The notes beneath the pieces were generated by a model. The model saw only the letters and a program-made list of their open reading frames with translations. It made no database searches and was not told where the DNA came from. A stretch of 64,000 nt of DNA from an archaeon. GTDB taxonomy: Archaea; Thermoproteota; Nitrososphaeria; Nitrososphaerales; JACAEJ01. The stretch spans positions 62,001 to 126,000 of the forward strand of contig JACGUK010000002.1 in assembly GCA_024256265.1 (NCBI GenBank), read 5' to 3'. Of this stretch, positions 27,384-35,910 are shown in pieces. Within the stretch, counting starts at the first letter, position 1, and every line of letters starts with the position of its first letter. The position numbers and the translations under genes were made by a program.

Positions 27384-27620
27384 TTAAAGCAAAACCTTCA
27401 AACTAGCTTTGTCATAAATTTCTTTTGGTCTCTCAGGGCTGAACTTTTTGCTTTTACTGAAAGAATCAAGTTCCATTAAGCTTCCATTTAGCATCCAATG
27501 ATATTTCTTCGCATACAAGAACAAAATTGGAGCCCAAGTTTTGCTGTATTTTTTATACAACCATTCTCTAGAATCTTCTAACCTATTCTCAATAGCAGTA
27601 TCGATAGCATCGATATTCAT
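27384..27620 (-). CDS. Unrecognised small protein in the tRNA-Thr island
   Basis: The 78-residue product is helical, with an aromatic-rich centre (KKYSKTWAPILFLYAKKYHW). It could be the start or remainder of a larger protein. It ends near the small membrane protein gene and begins about 16 bases from the tRNA fragment. No family is recognised and expression is not certain. Confidence 0.4.
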   Translation of the reverse strand: MNIDAIDTAIENRLEDSREWLYKKYSKTWAPILFLYAKKYHWMLNGSLMELDSFSKSKKFSPERPKEIYDKASLKVLL

Positions 27621-27635
27621 TCTGTTTAGAGGTTG

Positions 27636-27682
27636 TGAGTGCCTTATAAGCTAGGGGTCGCGGGATCGAGACCCGCCCGGGC
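27636..27682 (+). repeat. Partial copy of tRNA-Thr (anticodon arm to 3' end), likely att scar
   Basis: The sequence repeats tRNA-Thr from the anticodon stem to the acceptor end in the same orientation. The last 26 bases (27656-27681) are identical to 26913-26938. The anticodon-arm part differs at a few positions, and one G of the acceptor stem is missing. It cannot fold as a whole tRNA. Such a 3' copy downstream of an intact tRNA is the usual mark left by site-specific integration. Confidence 0.75.
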
Positions 27683-27747
27683 TTTTATGAAATTTTTTGT
27701 TAAACGATAAATTTTATATAACAAAAAGTTGACTTAAAAATGAGAAA

Positions 27748-28086
27748 ATGAGTTACAGAGAAGGTTTCATAATAGTTACTACGCCTAATGTGCCAGGCTA
27801 TCGTATAAAGAAGGTCTTAGGAGTTGTCACAGGCTTAACTCCTAGGACAAGAGGCATGGGTGGAAAGTTCGTTGCTGGTATACAATCTATACTAGGAGGA
27901 GAAGTATCTGCCTTCACTTCAGAGCTTGAAAAGGCAAGAATTGAAGCCATAGAAAGGGCTAAAGATAATGCAAGGAGAATGGGTGCAAATGCTATTGTAG
28001 GTCTCGACATAGAGACCTCAGAAGTTTTTGAAGGAGTTGTAGTGATCTCTGTAACAGGTACAGCTGTAATAATAGAGCCAGAATAG
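27748..28086 (+). CDS. YbjQ/UPF0145 family protein (putative heavy-metal-binding domain)
   Basis: This is a 112-residue protein of the YbjQ family. It starts with an IIVTTPNVPGYRIKKVLGVV strand-loop and contains ARIEAIERAKDNARRMGANAI with the final VTGTAVII strand. Members form pentamers; the function is uncertain. It lies directly after the tRNA-Thr fragment, with its own AT-rich upstream region. Confidence 0.9.
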   Translation: MSYREGFIIVTTPNVPGYRIKKVLGVVTGLTPRTRGMGGKFVAGIQSILGGEVSAFTSELEKARIEAIERAKDNARRMGANAIVGLDIETSEVFEGVVVISVTGTAVIIEPE

Positions 28087-28276
28087 ACTTATCATCAGAA
28101 ATGTTAACTCTCTAGCTAACTCAACTATCAAGTTCATCTTGTTGAATCTGAAGAAACCTGAAATTATAAGAAAATGCATTAATGATGAAGATGGAAATAG
28201 TACTCCTCACTATTTAATCGACAGAATCCTTTAAATTAGTATAAAATATATCTAGTATTTAAAATATATTCAAAAG

Positions 28277-28846
28277 GTGTATATATATGGAAAATTTATT
28301 TATTTTGACTTGATTTCCAATCTCGATATTCATGAAAACTACTTGGATGAAATGAAAGGTATGGCTTGTATTCTTCATTCAACATTCTATGGAACGTTTT
28401 GCTCAGCAATGAAAGAGAAAGGAGTTTTTGATTGGGAAGGTGCCATTGGAGAGACAAAAAAGTTTCTAAGAAATTATCTTAAAACTTTAGATTCATTAGG
28501 CTACGATGATTTAGAGAAAGTGATAAAGAAGCTTGAGGAGACAGGCTTATACCAGAATGTAGAGTTGATTCATAAAGGCAACAAGATCGTCTTCAAAATA
28601 GGAAAATGTCTACTTGCTGGAGGGAAAAGAGGTGTTCATACTATGCTTGGCCCAACGAATGCTCCTTGCCCTATAGCCATATTCATTGCTGCATACATAG
28701 CAAGACAAAATCCCCAAAAGAAAGTTTACGTATACTCAACTATCTACCATGAAGAAGGCACAACTACTGAAATAGAACTCCTTTGGCCGTCCAACTATAA
28801 GCGCAAAGTAGATACTGAAAAATCTCTGATAAGGATTCGAGTGTAG
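28277..28846 (+). CDS. Unrecognised protein with conserved-looking cysteines
   Basis: This is a 189-residue alpha/beta protein. Cysteines appear near residues 31, 42, 119 and 137 (MACILHSTFYGTFC, GKCLLAGG, NAPCPIAIF). A GG-rich turn (LLAGGKRGVHTMLGP) could be a ligand-binding loop. The start is a GTG at 28277; an ATG at 28352 would remove the first 25 residues. It lies 11 bases before the start of the AbrB-PhoU gene and is probably translated with it. No family is recognised. Confidence 0.6.
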   Translation: MYIYGKFIYFDLISNLDIHENYLDEMKGMACILHSTFYGTFCSAMKEKGVFDWEGAIGETKKFLRNYLKTLDSLGYDDLEKVIKKLEETGLYQNVELIHKGNKIVFKIGKCLLAGGKRGVHTMLGPTNAPCPIAIFIAAYIARQNPQKKVYVYSTIYHEEGTTTEIELLWPSNYKRKVDTEKSLIRIRV

Positions 28847-28857
28847 AGGTGTTAATT

Positions 28858-29910
28858 ATGGAGTATAGAAGGTTGCAAAAGGTTGGCTATTCAACACTTA
28901 TCGTCTCTTTACCCAATGAGTGGTTAAGAGACGCTGGCTTAAGAAAAGGAGATCAAGTTGTAATGATGCCTGAGCCAGATGGTTCTCTAAAGTTAATGCC
29001 ACGCTCTTTGGCTAAGCCAGAAATTGTCCCAAGTCCTTTTACCATAAATTCAGACTTATTTGATGAACTTGACCTTTTTGAGAGCTTTATCGTCTGGAAT
29101 TATGTACTGGGCAGGGATACGATAGAGATAACATCTGCAAAAGAAATTCGAAGAGATTATATTCAAAGAGTTAAAGAGTTGGTAGAGAGGTTTATAGGCT
29201 TAAACATAATGGAAGAAACTTCTAATAAGATAGTATTAAAGTGCTTTATTGAGCCGAAGAACTTTCCTATAGATATACTCATAAGAAGGTTCTTTACCAT
29301 TGTTTTGAGCATATATAAAGAAGCAATAGATGGAATAACAGAACTTGAACCTGACTTTTTAGATAGAATAGCCAATCTTAAAGATGAAGCTGAGAAGATA
29401 TATTGGCTCATTATAAGGTTAATCTTGTTATCACAAAGCTCTAAAACTATAAGTGAAAAGATAGGAATAAAGGACTCATATGAAATTCTTGATTATAGGC
29501 TACTTGTGGAGAATCTTGAGGCAGTAGCCAGCCAATTTAAGGGTATAGCAGAAGATGTGATAAGGCTTAATAATGAAAAGGAAAGGATAGGAAAGCAAGT
29601 ATTAGAAGCCATTTATAACGCTGATAAGCTGGCTTACAGCATATTCAGTAAAGCTTTAGACTGCTTTTACACAGGGGATATGAAGCTTGCCAACGATGCG
29701 TTAAAGATCATGAAAGATGTAGAGGTTCAAGAAGAGCTTACAGAGGAGTTGCTAATGTCTTTGAATGTAAAATCTTTAGCATATATCAAGAGGATCTTAT
29801 GGGCTATAAGGCGCATGGCTGAGTACAGTGCAGACATAGCCAAAATATCTATGAGAAGAGCTCTAGTGAAGCTTGACAGTTATATGAATATTAAGCAAGT
29901 CATAAGCTAA
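28858..29910 (+). CDS. AbrB-PhoU domain regulator (phosphate uptake regulator type)
   Basis: The N-terminal 45 residues are a SpoVT/AbrB swapped-hairpin DNA-binding domain (LQKVGYSTLIVSLPNEWLRD). The rest is helical and matches archaeal PhoU-domain proteins (two repeats, about residues 120-220 and 225-345). Such proteins are thought to control phosphate transport genes; no such genes are nearby. The ATG at 28858 has GAGGTG 6 bases upstream, preferable to the GTG at 28849. Confidence 0.85.
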   Translation: MEYRRLQKVGYSTLIVSLPNEWLRDAGLRKGDQVVMMPEPDGSLKLMPRSLAKPEIVPSPFTINSDLFDELDLFESFIVWNYVLGRDTIEITSAKEIRRDYIQRVKELVERFIGLNIMEETSNKIVLKCFIEPKNFPIDILIRRFFTIVLSIYKEAIDGITELEPDFLDRIANLKDEAEKIYWLIIRLILLSQSSKTISEKIGIKDSYEILDYRLLVENLEAVASQFKGIAEDVIRLNNEKERIGKQVLEAIYNADKLAYSIFSKALDCFYTGDMKLANDALKIMKDVEVQEELTEELLMSLNVKSLAYIKRILWAIRRMAEYSADIAKISMRRALVKLDSYMNIKQVIS

Positions 29911-29922
29911 AGCTAAAATCTA

Positions 29923-30756
29923 TTAATTCTTTGTCCATAAATCTAATGGTGTGAAAGTCTCTGAAAGCTTAATCTTCATTCCATCTATGGCTGCTATAGT
30001 ATCAACTCCTGTAATCTTTGCCATCCTCTCAGCCTCCTTTTCAGGAGGTGCTCTTATCATCCTAGAACCAAAATGTGTGATTAAAACCCTTCTTGGCGAT
30101 ATAAGCTCAACCATCTTTATTGCATCATCGATGCATAAATGACCAGGAAACTTTTGGTTGCCAGGTCTCAAAACACTTAGGATCAAGAGATCGGGATACT
30201 CTGCGCCCTTTATGATCTCCTCGCTGAACTCTGTATCTGGAAAATATGATATTGAGTGCTTGCCATCATCCAATCTAAAGCCTATGGCGTAAGGGTCGCT
30301 GTGAAGGGACTTTAAAGCTGTTATCTTGATATCATCATAAACTATATTGTCGCCAGGGATCATTGATGCTACTGATTCAGGTAGGCGTTTATGATAAATG
30401 GAAATAGCAGGATGCCCCATACCATCCACATGCTCCAAGACACTCTTCGCTCCGACTAATAACCCTCTCTTCACATTCGCTCCCTTTGTGGCTGCTTCTA
30501 TGTAAATTTCAGCATCACAGTAATGGTCTGGATGCCTATGTGAGATCAATATCCCTTTTACTGAGAAGGGATTGAGACCAAGTTGATTGAAGTAAGATAT
30601 GGAGCCAGGACCAGGATCGATTATGAATATTCCATCATCAATGATAAAGGCTAATCCCCCAGTCTTCCTCTCTTGCTTTATGGTAACTATCCTGCTTCCG
30701 CCGCTACCTAATACGATTATCTCCTTTATCATTACAAAAGTATTATTCGAATCCAT
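29923..30756 (-). CDS. Metallo-beta-lactamase-fold hydrolase
   Basis: This is a 277-residue MBL-fold protein. The metal-binding motif is HRHPDH (as HxHxDH). Downstream ligands appear in the HSDPYAIGF, FPDTEFSEE and VLITHFGSRM regions. The substrate is unknown. It may be an RNase Z-like or lactonase-like enzyme. It is convergent with the AbrB-PhoU gene and lies upstream of tRNA-Cys on the opposite strand. Confidence 0.85.
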   Translation of the reverse strand: MDSNNTFVMIKEIIVLGSGGSRIVTIKQERKTGGLAFIIDDGIFIIDPGPGSISYFNQLGLNPFSVKGILISHRHPDHYCDAEIYIEAATKGANVKRGLLVGAKSVLEHVDGMGHPAISIYHKRLPESVASMIPGDNIVYDDIKITALKSLHSDPYAIGFRLDDGKHSISYFPDTEFSEEIIKGAEYPDLLILSVLRPGNQKFPGHLCIDDAIKMVELISPRRVLITHFGSRMIRAPPEKEAERMAKITGVDTIAAIDGMKIKLSETFTPLDLWTKN

Positions 30757-30816
30757 TATTAGCCTTTTAGAAAATAGAAACTGTTATTTTTAGGGTGTGT
30801 AGAATAATATTTAGAT

Positions 30817-30907
30817 GCCGAGGTGACGGAATCTGGTTACGTATCCGCCTGCAGAGCGGAGTATAGGGGTTCAAAAGGCTAATGACCTGAAACTCCCCTC
30901 CTCGGCT
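30817..30907 (+). tRNA. tRNA-Cys (anticodon GCA) with an 18-nt intron in the T loop
   Basis: The acceptor stem is GCCGAGG/CCTCGGC with the U discriminator typical of Cys. The anticodon stem is TCCGC/GCGGA around CTGCAGA (GCA). The T stem is AGGGG/CCCCT. The T loop is 25 bases instead of 7. Removing 18 bases restores TTCAAAT. The D stem is ACG/CGT (3 bp). A TATA-like box lies near 30783-30792. The cysteinyl-tRNA synthetase gene begins about 400 bases downstream. Confidence 0.93.
30876..30893 (+). other. 18-nt tRNA-Cys intron at position 59/60
   Basis: A full bulge-helix-bulge can be drawn. The outer helix is the T stem and the central 4-bp helix is TTCA (30870-30873) with TGAA (30888-30891). 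The 3-nt bulges are AAA and ACT, with a short inner GG/CC helix and a 7-base loop. Cutting each bulge after its second base removes AGGCTAATGACCTGAAAC exactly and gives TTCAAAT. Confidence 0.85.
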
Positions 30908-30955
30908 CTCTTTAGCAAAAGGGTTAAAAGAGAATATTATTGATAATATAATGAA

Positions 30956-31252
30956 ATGGTTGAGAAGATACCCTCATGGATAGAGAGAATACTCATACCC
31001 TCTTTAAATGAGATAAGAGGGGAGCTTAAAGCAGTAAATTCTAGGATAGATTCTTTAGATTCAAAGATAGACTCTTTAGAGAAGGTCGTGAGTGCAAGAT
31101 TTGTGGCTATAGAAGAGAGGTTATTGTCATTAAGGAATGAGATGGATGCAAAGTTCAAGGCTTTAGAAGAAAGATTTAATGTGGTCTATGATATTGCTGT
31201 GCTTAAAGCAGAAGTTAAGGAATTAAGAGAAAAGATATCCGTAAAATCTTAG
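30956..31252 (+). CDS. Small coiled-coil protein
   Basis: The 98-residue product is a nearly continuous heptad-repeat coiled coil (residues about 15-95) with repeated IDSLDSKIDSLE-type sevens. It lies 48 bases after tRNA-Cys on the same strand. Similar coiled-coil proteins occur as antitoxins or scaffold partners in archaea, but no toxin follows here. Its start is an ATG just after a short AT-rich stretch. Confidence 0.6.
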   Translation: MVEKIPSWIERILIPSLNEIRGELKAVNSRIDSLDSKIDSLEKVVSARFVAIEERLLSLRNEMDAKFKALEERFNVVYDIAVLKAEVKELREKISVKS

Positions 31253-31314
31253 CAAAGCTCATTTACAGAAACTTCAAATTTACGATGGATTTATCCATTG
31301 ATGATTTGTGATAA

Positions 31315-32724
31315 ATGATGGCTATAAGGGTCTACAATACATATACAAGAAAGAAGGAAGATTTTAAGCCTATTAATGAGAGAAAGGTGAAGATGTTTGT
31401 ATGTGGACCGACTGTTTACGATCTATCACATTTGGGGCATGCAAGGACATACATTGCATATGATGTAATAGCAAGATGGCTTCGCTACAGAGGATACGAT
31501 CTATTCTACTTGATGAACATAACTGACATAGATGATAAAATCATAAAGAGAGCAAAGGAGAGAGGGGAAGACCCTTTAAAGTTAGCTAGAAAGTTTGAAG
31601 AATCTTTCTCTCAAGATATAGCCTCTTTGGGAATAGATACCATCAATCTTTATGCTCGTGCATCAGAGCATGTACCAGAAATCATAGATCAGATCGAAAG
31701 GCTGATGGAGAAGGGCTTTGCATACATCACTCATACAGGAGTTTATTTTGATGTTTCTAAATTTGATGATTATGGAAAGCTCTCTCACCAAGACCCTGAA
31801 GAGTTGAAGAGGCATAGAATAGAGCCTGATCCAAGTAAAAGAAATTCACAAGATTTTTCCCTTTGGAAGAAGAGGAAAGATAGGGAGCCATATTGGAATT
31901 CTCCTTGGGGAGAAGGTAGACCAGGATGGCATATAGAAGATACTGCTATAGCTGAGAAGTATCTTGGTCAGCAGTATGATATTCATGGCGGTGGTGTTGA
32001 TCTTATATTCCCTCATCATGAAGCAGAGATAGCCCAGATGGAATCTGTCTCAGGAAAAAAACCTATGGTTAGATATTGGCTTCATACAGGCTTTTTAAAG
32101 GTGAAGGGGAAGAAGATGGCAAAATCCTTGGGAAACTTCATAACTATTCAGAATGCATTAAAAGACTATGATGCAGAAACCTTAAGGTTATTCTTCTCAT
32201 CAACTCATTATCGAAGTCCTATTGATTTCGATGAAAAAGGACTAGATCAGGCTAAAAGAACTCTAGAATCACTCTACAAAACTCTTGGCAATATTAGAAT
32301 GGCAAAAAAGAGCTTAAGATTCACAGAAGATGAGATGGCTTTAGAGAGAAAGATTGATGAGAATAAAAGAAAATTTGGAGAGGCTATAGATGATGACTTT
32401 AACACACCCTTGGCATTATCCTATCTATGTGACTTGGCTAAAGAAATGAACAAATTTTTGGATGAGCAAAAGAGCATCAATAAAAAATTGGCAGATAAAC
32501 TCATATTTACCTTTAAGGAATTGGGTGGGATATTTGGCATACTTCAAAGGGAAGAAATGGAAGAAAAAATACCAGAGAAGTTAAGACTGCTGATAGAGGA
32601 AAGAGAGAGGGCAAGAGAAAGAAAGGATTGGAAGACTGCTGATGAGATAAGAAAAAGATTAGAAGGATTTGGCATAATTCTAGAAGATACCCCACAAGGC
32701 GTGAAATGGAAAAAGAAGATATAA
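31315..32724 (+). CDS. cysS: Cysteinyl-tRNA synthetase
   Basis: This class I synthetase charges tRNA-Cys. The HIGH motif is HLGH (residues 39-42), the KMSKS equivalent is KMAKS near residue 265, and the zinc ligand Cys30 begins CGPTVYD. GWHIEDTAIAE and HGGGVDLIFPHHE are typical. The C-terminal helices carry the anticodon-binding domain. Length 469 is normal. The start may be either of two adjacent ATGs (31315, 31318). Its tRNA lies 0.4 kb upstream. Confidence 0.97.
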   Translation: MMAIRVYNTYTRKKEDFKPINERKVKMFVCGPTVYDLSHLGHARTYIAYDVIARWLRYRGYDLFYLMNITDIDDKIIKRAKERGEDPLKLARKFEESFSQDIASLGIDTINLYARASEHVPEIIDQIERLMEKGFAYITHTGVYFDVSKFDDYGKLSHQDPEELKRHRIEPDPSKRNSQDFSLWKKRKDREPYWNSPWGEGRPGWHIEDTAIAEKYLGQQYDIHGGGVDLIFPHHEAEIAQMESVSGKKPMVRYWLHTGFLKVKGKKMAKSLGNFITIQNALKDYDAETLRLFFSSTHYRSPIDFDEKGLDQAKRTLESLYKTLGNIRMAKKSLRFTEDEMALERKIDENKRKFGEAIDDDFNTPLALSYLCDLAKEMNKFLDEQKSINKKLADKLIFTFKELGGIFGILQREEMEEKIPEKLRLLIEERERARERKDWKTADEIRKRLEGFGIILEDTPQGVKWKKKI

Positions 32725-32746
32725 TTGCAAGAAATCTTTACTGGTT

Positions 32747-33616
32747 TTAGCTTTTTCTTAGACCTCTCTCAGCCAAGATTATACCTATAAATGAAAAGAT
32801 GACTGCAAACCCTATGAGAACTTCAAAATTTAGAGCTATTTTTGAAAGATCTAAACCAGTGGAATGGCTATGCAGTATAAAAGCTCTGAAAAGGTCTGAA
32901 GAGTATGAGATAGGGTTAAAACTTGCTATCGATTGTAGCCAATCTGGCATCTGGCTTATAGGGAATAGAGCACTGCTGGCGAACATAAGAGGCAAATTGA
33001 GTAGATTTACAACTGCCATATGACCCTCCCAACTCTTTACTCTTATCGTCAAGGCTATGAAAAGGGATGAGAGTCCTAAGCTTAATAGAAAGAGCCCTAT
33101 GAAGACTCCTATTAGGTCTAATATATTAAAGGCATCTCCAACCTTTAATCCAAAGGCAAATGCTATAGCGAATACTAGAGCAGATTGGAAAATGCCTCTA
33201 ATGACGCTTGAAGTAACCTTGGCCATGACTATGGAGCTACGGGCTATAGGGGCTACTAATAGCTTGTTTAGGAAGCCAAACCTTCTATCCCATACTATGG
33301 ACATGCCACTGAACATTGAGGTGAAAAGTATTATGACAGAAAGCATCCCAGCAGCCATATATGTGAAATAGTCTACAGTTCCCCCGAAAATACTACCTAT
33401 CATCTTGTTGAATATTTCAGCTATCTGAGTAGTGATGTTTGGGGGTAGTTGCTGTAATAATTGTGGTGGTATCGAGACCAAGCCTGTAATGTTGAAAGCT
33501 TTGCCAAATAAACCTAACCATATCACTGGCTGAATTATCATCATGAAGACTAATATAGGCTCTCTTATCCACTTCTTGACTTCACGAATGGTGAGAACCC
33601 ATGCCTCAGATATCAT
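32747..33616 (-). CDS. ABC-2 type transporter permease
   Basis: This is a 289-residue ABC-2 permease. It has a cytoplasmic start (REVKKWIREPILVFMM), one large extracytoplasmic loop (about residues 45-85) and five or six transmembrane segments. It starts inside the last codons of the ATPase gene (4-bp overlap). It is the third gene of the padR-ATPase-permease operon; such systems export drugs or lipids. Confidence 0.9.
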   Translation of the reverse strand: MISEAWVLTIREVKKWIREPILVFMMIIQPVIWLGLFGKAFNITGLVSIPPQLLQQLPPNITTQIAEIFNKMIGSIFGGTVDYFTYMAAGMLSVIILFTSMFSGMSIVWDRRFGFLNKLLVAPIARSSIVMAKVTSSVIRGIFQSALVFAIAFAFGLKVGDAFNILDLIGVFIGLFLLSLGLSSLFIALTIRVKSWEGHMAVVNLLNLPLMFASSALFPISQMPDWLQSIASFNPISYSSDLFRAFILHSHSTGLDLSKIALNFEVLIGFAVIFSFIGIILAERGLRKS

Positions 33617-34608
33617 GTCCTTACCCTTCTTATGTTCCTCATCATCCTCATTACTTCCTCACGACTACCTTCAGTCTCCCTTAGTGATCTGCCAGTGTAA
33701 TCCAAGTAGACCTGATCTAGTGTAGGCTTTATCAGAGAGACTTTGCTTACTTTCAAATCCATCTTTATAATATTCTCAATTATATTTGGTAGCGCCTCTT
33801 CTCCTTTAGCAACTTTTATCCTATATATCTCACTCTTTTTCTTAACATCTATCACATAAGGCATTTTGGCAATAGCCTCAGTCACATCCTTTAAATCATT
33901 TGATAAAGCCAATTCTATAACATCTCCTCCTAAGCTATCCTTAAGCTTCTTCGGATCATCTAGAGCCTTTATCTTCCCGTAATCTATTATGGCTATTCTA
34001 TCACACAAGGCATCAGCCTCCTCCATATAATGGGTTGTCATGAAGATGGTCATCCCTTGCTCTTCTCTCAGCTTCTTAATATAATCCCAAATTACTGCTC
34101 TAGTCTGCACATCAAGCCCTAGAGTAGGCTCGTCAAGGAAGAGAATCTTTGGGTAATGAATCAATCCTTCAGCCAATTCCAGTCTTTTCCTCATCCCTCC
34201 TGAATAGGTCTCAGCTTTCCTATTTGCTGCATCTTTAAGCTCAACCAAGCTTAACACTTCTTCTATCCTCTTCTTTGCAACTTCTTTTGGAACATGATAG
34301 AGCCTTGCTTGTAGCCACATATTCTCCATACCAGTCAAATCTTCATCTACAGTCAAATCTTGAGGGACTAGCCCGATCAAACTCCTCACTTTGTTTGCAT
34401 CCTTTACTATGTCCATTCCAGCAACCTTTGCAGTGCCTTCAGTAGGGCTCATAAGGGTCGTGAGCATGTTTATGGTTGTAGTCTTTCCTGCACCATTCGG
34501 TCCGAGAAAGCCAAATATCTCCCCTTCCTCTACAGTAAAGGATATGTGATCCACTGCGATTAACTTACCAAATACCTTCGTTAAATCTTTGGTCTCAATT
34601 ATAGCCAT
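33613..34608 (-). CDS. ABC transporter ATP-binding protein
   Basis: This is a 331-residue ATPase with GPNGAGKTT (Walker A), VPQDLTVDE (Q loop), YSGGMRKRLELA (signature), ILFLDEPTLGLD (Walker B) and MTTHYMEEAD. The long C-terminal domain is of the DrrA type. It starts 3 bases after the PadR gene stops, so all three genes are co-transcribed. Confidence 0.94.
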   Translation of the reverse strand: MAIIETKDLTKVFGKLIAVDHISFTVEEGEIFGFLGPNGAGKTTTINMLTTLMSPTEGTAKVAGMDIVKDANKVRSLIGLVPQDLTVDEDLTGMENMWLQARLYHVPKEVAKKRIEEVLSLVELKDAANRKAETYSGGMRKRLELAEGLIHYPKILFLDEPTLGLDVQTRAVIWDYIKKLREEQGMTIFMTTHYMEEADALCDRIAIIDYGKIKALDDPKKLKDSLGGDVIELALSNDLKDVTEAIAKMPYVIDVKKKSEIYRIKVAKGEEALPNIIENIIKMDLKVSKVSLIKPTLDQVYLDYTGRSLRETEGSREEVMRMMRNIRRVRT

Positions 34609-34611
34609 AAT

Positions 34612-35055
34612 TCAATCACCTTCAAGGAGAATTTTTCCTATCTTCTCCCTAGCTTCCTTTATTATGCCCTCTATCTTCTCAGTTTCTTCAGGGGTAAGAT
34701 CCCAATAGTTCATTATTATTAATCTTGCAAGCCTTTTTATCTCCTTATTTAAACCCATCCTCTCATGCCCAAAACTCTCATGCCTCTTTATGATATCCTC
34801 TATAGCATCTTTTCTCTTTATGATGAAATCTCTTCCCTTATCAGTGATAGAGTATACTTTCTTTCCAGACTCCTCCTTTACACTGACGTATCCCAAATCC
34901 TCGAGCATTTGGAGAGTAGGATAAACCAAGCCAGCGCTAGGAGTATAAAACCCTGAAAATTTCTCACATATAGCCATCATTATCTCATAGCCATGCATAG
35001 GTCTATCCTTAAGAGTTTGGAGCACTAAGTACTTGAAGGCTCCTTTCTTCATCAA
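34612..35055 (-). CDS. PadR-family transcription regulator
   Basis: This is a 147-residue PadR protein. The winged helix (KYLVLQTLKDRPMHGYEIM, GLVYPTLQMLEDLGYVSV, GKKVYSITDKG) is followed by a helical dimer domain. PadR regulators usually repress the exporter genes next to them and release DNA on binding the exported compound. The start is TTG 35055 or the ATG at 35052. A palindrome overlapping its own TATA box lies just upstream. Confidence 0.93.
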   Translation of the reverse strand: MMKKGAFKYLVLQTLKDRPMHGYEIMMAICEKFSGFYTPSAGLVYPTLQMLEDLGYVSVKEESGKKVYSITDKGRDFIIKRKDAIEDIIKRHESFGHERMGLNKEIKRLARLIIMNYWDLTPEETEKIEGIIKEAREKIGKILLEGD

Positions 35056-35106
35056 TCATCTTGCTCTAGGGAAGAAGTGGAACATATTAATAAGATATAT
35101 CGAAAT

Positions 35107-35118
35107 ATATTTAAATAT
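35107..35118 (-). promoter_or_regulatory. TATA-overlapping palindrome upstream of padR
   Basis: The perfect palindrome ATATTTAAATAT is a TATA-like element placed about 60 bases before the padR start. With an upstream ATATATCGAAATATAT it forms an AT-rich symmetric region. It is a plausible PadR operator and promoter. The rest of the intergenic space 35056-35370 shows no gene, only an AT-rich start region for the por operon. Confidence 0.35.
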
Positions 35119-35370
35119 TATTTGATGCTTTTTATTAGAAAATTTTAAGGGTTCTGAGGATATAAGATGATAAGATAAATTTGATATGCTTACAATGCTA
35201 AATAAAAAGAGCTTAACAAGATTTACAGAGGATGAGAGATTTGGTCAAGATAGCAATATCTAAATAAAGGTTCATTCATAATAACTATTGTTATAAAAAG
35301 TTGAGAGAAATTAAAAATAATTTGATAAAAAAGTAAATAAGAAATATGAGCATAGGCGATGTGTTGAGAT

Positions 35371-35910
35371 ATGATTGAAATTAGATGGCATGGGCGTGGA
35401 GGACAAGGCGCAGTTACTGCTACAGAATTATTGGCTAAGGCTGCTGTCAAGCAAGGATTAAAGGCTCAAGCCTTTGCTATGTTTGGACCTGAGAGGCGTG
35501 GCTCTCCAGTGGTAGCTTTTACTAGGATAGATAAAGAGCCTATAGAAGTTAGATCTCATATTTACGAGCCAGATATAGTTGTTACATTAGACCCAACCAT
35601 CATAAATATTGTAGATGTCTCAGCTGGCTTAAAGCCTAAGGGTACTCTAGTTATCAATTCCAAATTCTCTCCAAAAGAGCTAAAGAAATCCTTTTCTAAT
35701 TTTAGAATATCTGCCGTTGATGCCACATCGATAGCCCTACAAAGATTAGGTGTACCTATAACCAACACTGTTATGCTAGGCGCTCTTGTGAAGGCAACAA
35801 AGATCGTAGAACTTAGCAATGTAGAGAAGGTTGTGCTTGAGAGGTTCAATCAAATCAACGTTGAGGCTGTAAGAGAAGCTTTTGATAAGACTATCACATT
35901 GGAGGTATGA
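35371..35910 (+). CDS. porC: 2-oxoacid:ferredoxin oxidoreductase gamma subunit
   Basis: This is a 179-residue gamma subunit. It starts IRWHGRGGQGAVTATELLA (a conserved glycine-rich loop) and has MFGPERRGSPVVAFTRI. It joins the other three subunits encoded directly downstream with 1- to 4-base spacings or overlaps. The enzyme oxidises pyruvate or a related 2-oxoacid to acyl-CoA and CO2 and reduces ferredoxin. The exact substrate is not shown by the sequence. Confidence 0.94.
   Translation: MIEIRWHGRGGQGAVTATELLAKAAVKQGLKAQAFAMFGPERRGSPVVAFTRIDKEPIEVRSHIYEPDIVVTLDPTIINIVDVSAGLKPKGTLVINSKFSPKELKKSFSNFRISAVDATSIALQRLGVPITNTVMLGALVKATKIVELSNVEKVVLERFNQINVEAVREAFDKTITLEV

Noticed and set aside
28176..28190. 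ATGATGA resembling a C box of a C/D guide RNA
   Set aside because: No D box (CTGA) lies at the right distance and no terminal stem closes the region.
28087..28276. Open frame without a start codon after YbjQ (ends ...HYLIDRIL)
   Set aside because: It lacks any ATG, GTG or suitable TTG and no family pattern is seen; it is more likely ordinary spacer.
35165..35265. A 25-codon frame upstream of the por operon
   Set aside because: It is short, has no motif and lies in an AT-rich control region.
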